From positions 62,001 to 126,000 of the forward strand of contig JAWLCW010000016.1 in assembly GCA_041686935.1 (NCBI GenBank): a DNA stretch of 64,000 nt. Direction: 5' to 3'. Positions 50,715 through 58,260 of the stretch are shown here, piece by piece. Under the pieces are notes generated by a model. That model saw only the letters and a list, made by a program, of their open reading frames with translations. It searched no databases and had not been told where the DNA came from. How positions within the stretch are numbered: position 1 is the stretch's first letter; each line of letters begins with the position of its first letter. The stretch is from Mariniphaga sp041686935 (lineage in GTDB: Bacteria; Bacteroidota; Bacteroidia; Bacteroidales; Prolixibacteraceae). A program made the position numbers and the translations under genes.

Positions 50715-51105
50715 AAAAAAACTGCGCATTATTGAAGAAAACATTGAAGCGATTAAAAGCTGGAAAATAGAAAAATTTCAGCAATTCAATGAAAGTTCGC
50801 TTTTACAGAAAGCTACAGAACGAGCTCTGCAGGTTTCCATTGAAGTGATGATTGACATTGGCGAGCGAATTCTTGCTTTGAATAAAGTGGCACCGGCTAA
50901 TACTTCCGCAGAGAATATACAAAAGCTGGAAGAACTTGGAATTATCCAAACAGCAGATGATTATAACGACATGATTCGTTTCCGGAATTTCATTGTTCTC
51001 CGGTATGAAAAAGTGGATGTTGAAATCGTTTATTCCATCGTCAAAAACAAAATGAACTTATTTGAAAAGTTTGTGAAGGAAATTCGGTCGTTTAATTTAC
51101 CTTAG
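50692..51105 (+). CDS. HepT-like (HEPN, DUF86) protein with altered active site
   Basis: The protein has 137 aa and is all-helical. The HEPN catalytic motif RNxxxHxY reads RNFIVLRY (R98-Y105), with Leu103 instead of His, encoded by CTC (one base from CAC). In HEPN toxins this His is essential for RNA cleavage and the Tyr is the AMPylation site, so this protein is probably catalytically dead or repurposed. It overlaps the MntA-like gene by 23 nt; the two are translationally coupled. Confidence 0.82.
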   Translation: MKFNGIIEKKLRIIEENIEAIKSWKIEKFQQFNESSLLQKATERALQVSIEVMIDIGERILALNKVAPANTSAENIQKLEELGIIQTADDYNDMIRFRNFIVLRYEKVDVEIVYSIVKNKMNLFEKFVKEIRSFNLP

Positions 51106-52203
51106 TTTATACATTTTACCGGGCATTGCGGAAATAATATTTTTAAACTCCATGTTCAGCAGCAGCGCCGAAACCTTGCTCCCAGGCATTTTTAGTTCCG
51201 AAGAAATCTGGTCAATAAACAATTCGCTTTCTTTTTTCAGCAATTCAACCACTTTTTCTTCATCAGAAGTTAAATCTATGAAAAGTGAGGATTGTACTAT
51301 TTTTTCCTGTTCGGTGGTTTCCCAGCCCATGAAATACTCGAGATCGTCGATGTCCTGTATCAGGCTGGCGCCGTTGAGCCGGATGAGCCGGTTACAGCCC
51401 CGGGAATACGTTTCATCCACTCTGCCCGGGAAGGCAAACACATCGCGGTTGTAGGACGAGGCAATTTCGGCAGTAATCAACGCCCCGCCTTTTTCGGCCG
51501 ACTCTACCACAATGGTGGCATCGGCCAGACCAGCAATAATCCGGTTACGCCGGATAAAATTGGGCGGATCGATTTTCGTTCCGCTTGGAAAATCGGACAC
51601 CAACCCACCATTTTCCAGCATTTTCCGGGCCGTATCGGCATGCAGCGACGGGTAAATTTTGTCCAGCCCGTGCCCAACAACGCCAATCGTTGGCACATTG
51701 TATTTCAGCGCTATTTTGTGCGAATGAATGTCAATTCCGTATGCCAGCCCGCTCACCACCAGCATCGGATGATTTCGTTCTGCAAAACCCTGAATCAACT
51801 GCTCGCAAATCATTTTTCCATAATCAGTGGCATTTCTTGTTCCCACAATGCTTACAATTCGCTGTTCATCTAAATTCATATTTCCTTTGGAGTAGAGCAC
51901 AATAGGTGCATCGGGACAAGGTTTCAGGCGGCGCGGATAGTTTTTGTCGGTATAAAACCGCACATCGATTTTGTATTTCTGAATAAACTCCAGCTCCTTT
52001 TCAGCTTTTATAAAAACACCGTCACTTTTTATCCGTTTGGCATTCACCTCGCCAATGCCCGGAATCTTTACCAATGATTTGAAGGATTCGGAAAAAACCT
52101 GTTCGGCACTGCCGGTATAAGCAACCAGATTGCGCGCCAATACTCCTCCAATGCCTGGAACCATGGAAAGAGCTATTTTATAAAACAATTCATTGCGAGC
52201 CAT
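51097..52203 (-). CDS. dprA: DNA-processing protein DprA
   Basis: The protein has 368 aa. It has an N-terminal HhH/SAM-like region (ALSMVPGIGGVLARNLVA; IPGIGEVNAKRI), then the Rossmann fold with SIVGTRNATDYG, VSGLAYGIDIHSHKIAL, GHGLDKIYPSLH and GGLVSDFPSGTKIDPPNF. A C-terminal winged-helix domain follows (Z-DprA type). It loads RecA onto incoming single-stranded DNA in transformation. Its last 9 nt overlap the HepT-like gene. It is cotranscribed with the PH-like gene upstream. Confidence 0.96.
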   Translation of the reverse strand: MARNELFYKIALSMVPGIGGVLARNLVAYTGSAEQVFSESFKSLVKIPGIGEVNAKRIKSDGVFIKAEKELEFIQKYKIDVRFYTDKNYPRRLKPCPDAPIVLYSKGNMNLDEQRIVSIVGTRNATDYGKMICEQLIQGFAERNHPMLVVSGLAYGIDIHSHKIALKYNVPTIGVVGHGLDKIYPSLHADTARKMLENGGLVSDFPSGTKIDPPNFIRRNRIIAGLADATIVVESAEKGGALITAEIASSYNRDVFAFPGRVDETYSRGCNRLIRLNGASLIQDIDDLEYFMGWETTEQEKIVQSSLFIDLTSDEEKVVELLKKESELFIDQISSELKMPGSKVSALLLNMEFKNIISAMPGKMYKLR

Positions 52204-52218
52204 GCATCTGTGGAAAAA

Positions 52219-52671
52219 TTAAACACCTAAAATTTGTAACAACCGCTCCTGCAATTGCCTGCGTTCCTTAATCGAAAGTGCAGATAAACTTACCGATGGA
52301 TACTCAGCAATTCCCCGCCGGGTTTTAACTACCAACGTTAAATCTGAGAGTTTTCCAAAAACAGAATTTTCGAAATGTGCACTGTATAGCATGGGATGAG
52401 GAAACTCAATGGAATTGAAATTTGTTTTTCCAAAACGTATGGCTTTGTAATAGCGCAACAAAACTTTCCCATTAGCATCACTAAATTCAATAAATTGATA
52501 GTCAGCCACCTGAAAATAGAGAAACCAAAGTGTGAAAACTCCGACCATGGCAATTCCGTAAATAGTATAATCAAGTAAAAATAAAGCCAATGCTGCTATC
52601 GCAATAACAAGGCTTACAAGAAAAAAGAGACGTCGTAAATGAACAGCTTTTTGTTTATTCGAAATAATCAT
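52219..52671 (-). CDS. two-TM membrane protein with a PH-like cytoplasmic domain
   Basis: The protein has 150 aa. Two TM helices are near residues 14-31 and 35-51. The rest is a beta-rich segment (YQFIEFSDANGKVLLRYYKAIRFGKTNFNSIEFP) that looks like a bacterial PH domain. No named function. It precedes dprA by 15 nt on the same strand; there is no evident link to competence beyond position. Confidence 0.6.
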   Translation of the reverse strand: MIISNKQKAVHLRRLFFLVSLVIAIAALALFLLDYTIYGIAMVGVFTLWFLYFQVADYQFIEFSDANGKVLLRYYKAIRFGKTNFNSIEFPHPMLYSAHFENSVFGKLSDLTLVVKTRRGIAEYPSVSLSALSIKERRQLQERLLQILGV

Positions 52672-52765
52672 TATCGTAATTTTTTGTAAAAATTTTTAGC
52701 CTTGCGGCTTTAAAAAAACCTCAAATCAAATTTATTGTAACTTTACCGCAATTTAGCAGGTAACT

Positions 52766-53830
52766 ATGGATAATTCAAAAATTTATTCAAAAATAATATA
52801 TTGTACAGACCCGGCGGGTGAATTAAATGAATGGATTGACGGGTATGGAAAAGGAAAAGTTTTTTTAGTTACAGAGGAAAATGTGGAAAACCTTTGGCTG
52901 GCGAAATTCAGTCAGTGTATTGAAACGAATTCCATCAGAAAGTTAACACTGCCCTCGGGAGAGAGCAACAAAAATCTGGATTCGGTAACAAAAATCTGGG
53001 ATTTTTTATCGAAGAATGGCGCCGACCGAAAATCGCTGTTAATTAACATTGGTGGTGGCATGTTAACCGATCTGGCCGGTTTTGCAGCTTCCACATTTAA
53101 ACGCGGCATCGACTTTCTGAACATTCCAACCACCCTGCTTTCACAAGTGGATGCCTCAGTGGGTGGGAAAACCGGTATCAATTTCAACGGCCTGAAAAAT
53201 GAAATCGGAACCTTTAAAAACCCGGTGGCTGTAATCATCGATACCGAATTCCTTAAAACCATCGACCACATAAATTTCCTCTCGGGATTTGCAGAAATGG
53301 TAAAACACGGATTGATAAAAAACACTGACCACCTTGACGAATTAAAAAGTTTTAACCTCGAAAACATCAATTATAAAAGCCTGTTGCAAATCATCCAAAA
53401 CTCGGTGAATGTAAAAGAGTTCTTTGTAATTAACGACCCAACCGAAAAAAATATCCGGAAAGGATTGAATTTCGGGCATACTGCAGGACATGCCTTCGAA
53501 AGCCTGGCTATGGAACAAAACCGTCCGGTGTTGCATGGGTTTGCTGTGGCATGGGGAATGATTGCCGAATTGTACCTTTCGGTTAAACAATGTGGGTTCA
53601 GCGAAACAGATTGCAGGGATTTAACGCAATGGCTGCTGTATATTTACGGGAAATTTGGAATAGGCGAAAATGACTTTGAGCGGTTGTATGAACTAATGAC
53701 ACACGACAAGAAAAATGAATCGGACCGGATAAATTTCACCCTGCTTGCGGAACCCGGCAAAATGAAAATCAACCAAAATTGCGATAAAGAACTGATTTTT
53801 GAAGCATTGAATTACTACAAAAATTTATGA
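52766..53830 (+). CDS. aroB: 3-dehydroquinate synthase
   Basis: The protein has 354 aa. SGESNKNLDSV, NIGGGMLTDLAGFAASTFKRG, PTTLLSQVDASVGGKTGIN and RKGLNFGHTAGHAFE (with the Zn ligands) are the family signatures. It converts DAHP to 3-dehydroquinate, step 2 of the shikimate pathway. aroA follows about 100 nt downstream on the same strand, so the two enzymes form an aromatic-synthesis pair. Confidence 0.97.
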   Translation: MDNSKIYSKIIYCTDPAGELNEWIDGYGKGKVFLVTEENVENLWLAKFSQCIETNSIRKLTLPSGESNKNLDSVTKIWDFLSKNGADRKSLLINIGGGMLTDLAGFAASTFKRGIDFLNIPTTLLSQVDASVGGKTGINFNGLKNEIGTFKNPVAVIIDTEFLKTIDHINFLSGFAEMVKHGLIKNTDHLDELKSFNLENINYKSLLQIIQNSVNVKEFFVINDPTEKNIRKGLNFGHTAGHAFESLAMEQNRPVLHGFAVAWGMIAELYLSVKQCGFSETDCRDLTQWLLYIYGKFGIGENDFERLYELMTHDKKNESDRINFTLLAEPGKMKINQNCDKELIFEALNYYKNL

Positions 53831-53931
53831 TTGCTTTGTGAATTTTAAGTGTATTCGAGCTTTTGTGGCATTTTAATTCCCGGCCCTGAAAACACAGAAA
53901 CACGAAATTGCACGAAAAAAATCTGTAATAA

Positions 53932-55173
53932 ATGAAATATCAGGTAACAGCTAATCAAAATACCATTAACGGGCGAATTAATCTTCCCGCCTCTAAAAGC
54001 ATCAGCAACCGCATCTTGATCATTAACGCGTTGTGTTACAATCCGTATCCGGTTAAAAACCTGTCCGATTCGGATGATTCGCGTGTTTTGCAGAAGGCAC
54101 TTTTTTCCAACCAAAATAAATTCGACATTGGTCATGCCGGAACTGCCATGCGGTTTCTCACGGCATTTCTTTCCAAAATTGTGGGCGAATGGGAAGTTAC
54201 CGGTTCGGAGCGGATGAAACAACGCCCCATTGGGATTCTGGTGGATGCACTAAATCAACTTGGGGCCCGCATTGAATACCTGGATAAGGAAGGTTTTCCA
54301 CCGCTGAAGATTTTTGGTTCGCACCTGAAAGGCAAAACACTGGAGCTGGACGGCAGTATCTCCAGCCAGTACATTTCAGCATTGCTTATGATTGCCCCAA
54401 CCATTGAAAACGGCCTGGTTTTAAAACTGAAAGGAGACATCACCTCTCGCTCGTATATTGAGCTGACTCTGAAGTTGATGGCACGTTTTGGCATTCAATA
54501 CAAATGGGAGGGCAACAAAATTACTGTACCTGAACAATACTACCTGCCGGGCGAATTCACCGTTGAAGCCGACTGGTCGGGCGCTTCCTACTGGTACCAG
54601 ATTTTGGCACTGGCAGAAAATGGCGAAGTGCTTCTGGAAAACCTGCAGATTAACAGTTTGCAGGGAGATGCACACATTGCCGGCTGGTTTGAGCAGTTCG
54701 GCGTTTTTTCGGAACAAAAACAAGAAGGCGTTCTGCTGAAAAAAACAAAAAAGATTCAACCCGAAAAACTGGTGCTCGATTTTATTGAAAACCCGGACGT
54801 AGCCCAGACTTTTGCCTGTCTTTGTGTGGCAAAGAAAGTTCCGTTCCATTTTTCGGGATTGAAAACGCTGAAAATTAAGGAAACCGACCGGATTGCCGCT
54901 TTGCAAAACGAACTGGCAAAATTTGGCGCTATCCTTACCGAACCTGCTGAAGGCGAACTGACCTGGGATGGAACAACCGATCATTCAAAAGTTGAAAAAA
55001 TACCACTCATCAAAACTTATCACGATCACCGCATGGCACTGGCTTTTGCACCCCTGGCGCTGGCTGGTTACAAGCTCGAAATTGATGATCCGATGGTAGT
55101 GACCAAATCGTACCCGGCATTTTGGGAAGATTTGAAGAATGTAAGGTTTGAAGTGGTAGAGATTCAGAAATAA
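53932..55173 (+). CDS. aroA: 3-phosphoshikimate 1-carboxyvinyltransferase (EPSP synthase)
   Basis: The protein has 413 aa. PASKSISNRILIINAL (the S3P loop, with PAS in place of the usual PGS), GHAGTAMRFLTAF (the PEP site; Phe follows the motif where Pro101 is common elsewhere), ITSRSYIELTLKLM and TYHDHRMALAFAPLA (catalytic Asp/His region) are present. It makes EPSP from shikimate-3-P and PEP. These substitutions recur in Bacteroidota AroA to my knowledge and do not suggest loss. It follows aroB. Confidence 0.95.
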   Translation: MKYQVTANQNTINGRINLPASKSISNRILIINALCYNPYPVKNLSDSDDSRVLQKALFSNQNKFDIGHAGTAMRFLTAFLSKIVGEWEVTGSERMKQRPIGILVDALNQLGARIEYLDKEGFPPLKIFGSHLKGKTLELDGSISSQYISALLMIAPTIENGLVLKLKGDITSRSYIELTLKLMARFGIQYKWEGNKITVPEQYYLPGEFTVEADWSGASYWYQILALAENGEVLLENLQINSLQGDAHIAGWFEQFGVFSEQKQEGVLLKKTKKIQPEKLVLDFIENPDVAQTFACLCVAKKVPFHFSGLKTLKIKETDRIAALQNELAKFGAILTEPAEGELTWDGTTDHSKVEKIPLIKTYHDHRMALAFAPLALAGYKLEIDDPMVVTKSYPAFWEDLKNVRFEVVEIQK

Positions 55174-55228
55174 TTCTTTTGGGAGTTTTTATTCAAATTT
55201 TTTTCGGAATTTGTAGTACGTAATAAAA

Positions 55229-55873
55229 ATGAATATGAACATTCCTGATAAAAACACCATTTTTCCGCTGGCACACCACAACAAGCTGACATTTCTGAAA
55301 AATATAGTAACCAATCCGAATATAGCAGTTGGCGATTACACCTATTATGATGATTTTGAGGACGTTTCCAATTTCGAAAAGAACGTGAAGTACCATTTCG
55401 ATTTTATGGGCGACAAGCTGATAATCGGAAAGTTTTGCATGATTGCCTCCGGTGCAAAGTTTATAATGAACGGGGGTAATCACCTCACCGATGCCATTTC
55501 TGCTTATCCGTTTGCCATTTTTGGCGGCGACTGGCAAAATGCAATGGACGGTAAATCTTACCCGTTTAAAGGAGATACAACAATTGGAAATGATGTCTGG
55601 ATTGGACACAATGCCACAGTTATGCCGGGAGTAACAATTGGCGATGGCACTGTAGTTGCCACGAACTCAACAGTAACAAAAAACATAGAACCTTACTCCA
55701 TTGTAGGTGGAAATCCGGCCCGGCTAATTAAAAAACGGTTTTCCAACGAACAAATCGAAGTGTTGTTGCAAATAAAATGGTGGGACTGGGAAATCGAAAA
55801 AATTACCCGTTACGTTGACATTTTAACAGGAAACGATATAGAGAATTTAAAATCTTTGGCAGACCAACAGTAA
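55229..55873 (+). CDS. Vat/CatB-type hexapeptide-repeat acetyltransferase
   Basis: The protein has 214 aa. It has a left-handed beta-helix (IGNDVWIGHNATVMPGVTIGDGTVVA hexapeptides), preceded by IIGKFCMIASGAKFIMNGGNH, which carries the catalytic His region of the xenobiotic acetyltransferases. The C-terminal WWDWEIEKI is typical. Relatives acetylate streptogramin A or chloramphenicol, and many Bacteroidota homologues have unknown substrates. No mobile element is adjacent, so this is probably a chromosomal housekeeping gene. Confidence 0.85.
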   Translation: MNMNIPDKNTIFPLAHHNKLTFLKNIVTNPNIAVGDYTYYDDFEDVSNFEKNVKYHFDFMGDKLIIGKFCMIASGAKFIMNGGNHLTDAISAYPFAIFGGDWQNAMDGKSYPFKGDTTIGNDVWIGHNATVMPGVTIGDGTVVATNSTVTKNIEPYSIVGGNPARLIKKRFSNEQIEVLLQIKWWDWEIEKITRYVDILTGNDIENLKSLADQQ

Positions 55874-55899
55874 AAGTATTTTTGTGTTCTCTGAAGCGA

Positions 55900-57093
55900 T
55901 TAATCAGCAAACAACTTGATTACTTTAACTGGTTCTTTACCCGGATTAATTTCTACAGATTTCAGTTTTTCGTCTGCTCCGGCAAATTCCAGCCGGTAAG
56001 TTTTATCTTTTTTCAGTTTGAATTTCAGAAATTTGTTCAAATCGTCGGTTGGCAGCGGCGTATAGCCAAAATCAATTTGATTGTCACTCTCGAAAACGGT
56101 AACCCTTTCCGAAACCCGGCCTTGTGCATTTTGTTCGTTTTCATTTCTATACAAAACCACATCTGCCAAAATTTCATCTTCCTTCATTTCCTGACCGGCC
56201 AGTTGTTCCTGGTAAAGCCTGATGTAACGGTCAGTTACATTCACTGCATGAATTACTCTGGAATCGCGGTCCCACACCAGCGGGTAATGTGTTTCGGCAG
56301 GTTTGTACGAAGCGGCATAAATCCAGTGCACCGGTTTTTCGGGGTCTGCTTTTCCGGCATCGGCCAGAAACCAGCTTTTATTCAGTGCATCGGGATAATA
56401 TTCCGTGAAATACCATTCGCCGTCAATCCAAACCTCCACCCAACTGTGGTTTCCACGCATGTTGGTCCAAAGTGGCGTGCCGGCAATGCGGGCAGGTATT
56501 CCCACCGACCGGAAAGCATTGACCAGCAAAAAGGAAAGCCCTGTGCAGGTGGCCATTTGCTCTTCAATGGCCTGAAACGGACTGATATTTACCGCACTTC
56601 GTTTGGTATTGTATTCCACGCCCAGCTCTTCCATAATGTTCAGATTTACCGAATCGATGGCCTGAAAAATGTCTTCACAGTCTTTTAAATAGGGTGAAAA
56701 ACGGTTGTAAAAATCTTCGTGCCAGTTATCCCGTTTTTCATCAAGGCTATAATAGGGCAACACTTCATTCAGAAAAATGGAGTCGGGCAAGTTTTTACTC
56801 CATTTAAACTCTTCGCGCGCCTTGAAAGCGCCGTTTATCTGGTCCAGAATAAAATCCGAAGAAAGTGATTCTAAATCTTTTTCTGGCATATAAGCAATTA
56901 AAAATGCAGCGGCTTCTTTCTGATTCTTTTTTACACTTTGCAGTACCATTTCCAGTTCGCCTGCATTCTCACCTGCTTTTACAAAAGCTGAATCGAGAAG
57001 AGAATGATAACTTCCGGGCACACCCCTGTATTCCGACTGGCAGGCAGAAAAAGCAAATACAGCAAATACAATACCCCACAAAAACGTCTTCAT
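55900..57093 (-). CDS. transglutaminase-like domain lipoprotein
   Basis: The protein has 397 aa. The signal ends AFSAC (lipobox). The transglutaminase core has ATCTGLSFLLVNAFRSVGIPARI (catalytic Cys in TCTG), GNHSWVEVWIDGEWYFTEYYP (His, then Glu/Asp). It is a periplasmic or outer-membrane peptidase or cross-linker; the substrate is not known. It lies 9 nt after nagX on the same strand. Confidence 0.85.
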   Translation of the reverse strand: MKTFLWGIVFAVFAFSACQSEYRGVPGSYHSLLDSAFVKAGENAGELEMVLQSVKKNQKEAAAFLIAYMPEKDLESLSSDFILDQINGAFKAREEFKWSKNLPDSIFLNEVLPYYSLDEKRDNWHEDFYNRFSPYLKDCEDIFQAIDSVNLNIMEELGVEYNTKRSAVNISPFQAIEEQMATCTGLSFLLVNAFRSVGIPARIAGTPLWTNMRGNHSWVEVWIDGEWYFTEYYPDALNKSWFLADAGKADPEKPVHWIYAASYKPAETHYPLVWDRDSRVIHAVNVTDRYIRLYQEQLAGQEMKEDEILADVVLYRNENEQNAQGRVSERVTVFESDNQIDFGYTPLPTDDLNKFLKFKLKKDKTYRLEFAGADEKLKSVEINPGKEPVKVIKLFAD

Positions 57094-57102
57094 AAAAAAA
57101 TC

Positions 57103-58197
57103 CTATAATTTGATGAAAATTTTCTTTTTAAACAGAATCCACGCCGGAATGAAATTAAAACAAATGAACAGAACGGCATACAGCAAACTGCCAAACTTCA
57201 TGCTCCAGCCAGCCGACTCGAACATGTTCATAAAATGCACATTCAGGCTGCTTCCCCAAATTTTGATGTTGTAGAAAAGCTGTCCCCAAACATCGGCCAG
57301 CACATACACGGCAATGGCATTGGAACCGAAAATGATTCCAGGTTTGGTAAACCGGGTACGACCCTGCATATCCACAAAAAACATACTGATGGCCAGCACC
57401 ATGGCTGCCAGACCGGAAGTGACCATCACAAACGAACTGGTCCAGATGTTTTTATTTATGGGGAAAATGAAATCCCACCAGTAACCGATGGCAAACGCAA
57501 AAAATCCGAACGAAAACAGGTAAATCACTTTCTTCTCCTGCGACATTTTGCTGAGAATCAAGTGCCCGGCCAGCATTCCGGTAATTCCGGTGGCAATGGC
57601 AGGCAGTGTGCTGAAAATCCCCTCGGGGTCCCAGGTTTTCTGCCACATATATCCGGGCAGAAATTTACTGTCAATCCAGGCTGCCAGGTTGGCATCCGGA
57701 TCCAGCAACGGTTGTCCGTAACCCGGAGTTGGAATTAAAACCATTGCCAGCCAGTAACCCACCAGAATAACCGCAGCGACAATGGCCTGGGTTTTCCATT
57801 TCGAGTTCAGAAAAAGTATAGCCGAAACCAAAAATACAATAGCAATGCGCTGTAACACCCCGGCATACCTAATGTTTTCAAGGTCGAATTTTGGAAACAG
57901 CCACAACAAAACACCCACGATGAAAATTTTCAATGCCCTGATAACTATTTTTTTATACATGGGGCCTTTCGGAACTCCGGCCTGAAGCCGCTTGGTGTAA
58001 GCCAGTGCAATGGAAACACCCACAATGAAAATAAAAAACGGAAAAATGAGGTCGGTAGGCGTGATGCCGTGCCAGTCAACATGTAGCAAAGGCGGATATA
58101 CGTGACTCCAAGTACCCGGATAGTTTACCATTATCATAGCAGCAATTGTAAAGCCGCGAAATGCATCGAGGGAAATCAGTCGTTTAAATTCGGCCAT
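57103..58197 (-). CDS. NagX/HGSNAT-like membrane acetyltransferase (DUF5009)
   Basis: The protein has 364 aa with about ten TM helices. It starts RLISLDAFRGFTIAAMIMVN, with the LDxxRG motif, followed by HVDWHGITPTDLIFPFFIFIVG, the catalytic His region of heparan-alpha-glucosaminide N-acetyltransferase. It is predicted to acetylate amino sugars across the membrane. It is divergent from the GH20 hexosaminidase (63 nt between starts), which suggests shared amino-sugar metabolism. Confidence 0.88.
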   Translation of the reverse strand: MAEFKRLISLDAFRGFTIAAMIMVNYPGTWSHVYPPLLHVDWHGITPTDLIFPFFIFIVGVSIALAYTKRLQAGVPKGPMYKKIVIRALKIFIVGVLLWLFPKFDLENIRYAGVLQRIAIVFLVSAILFLNSKWKTQAIVAAVILVGYWLAMVLIPTPGYGQPLLDPDANLAAWIDSKFLPGYMWQKTWDPEGIFSTLPAIATGITGMLAGHLILSKMSQEKKVIYLFSFGFFAFAIGYWWDFIFPINKNIWTSSFVMVTSGLAAMVLAISMFFVDMQGRTRFTKPGIIFGSNAIAVYVLADVWGQLFYNIKIWGSSLNVHFMNMFESAGWSMKFGSLLYAVLFICFNFIPAWILFKKKIFIKL

Positions 58198-58202
58198 TTT
58201 AT

Positions 58203-58210
58203 TATCTTTG
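58203..58210 (+). promoter_or_regulatory. promoter element TATCTTTG of the GH20 gene
   Basis: This exact TAnnTTTG lies 50 nt before ATG 58261. It shows the open frame before 58203 is not coding, so the start must be 58261 or 58288. Confidence 0.6.
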
Positions 58211-58260
58211 ATTTTAAAAATTTATCGAAATTCGTTCACAATCTTTTTGAAAAAATTAGG

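Noticed and set aside
53880..53931. A/C-rich stretch with two CACGAAA copies before aroA
   Set aside because: Only two imperfect copies without a clear unit length; it does not fit the heptamer arrays.
55229..55873. Acquired antibiotic-resistance gene (Vat/CatB)
   Set aside because: The fold fits, but there is no mobile element, no unusual composition, and such genes are common core genes in Bacteroidota; the substrate is unproven.
55882..56688. 268-codon plus-strand open frame opposite the transglutaminase gene
   Set aside because: It lies entirely antisense to a clear transglutaminase lipoprotein. Its translation is Phe/His/Arg-rich without any domain.
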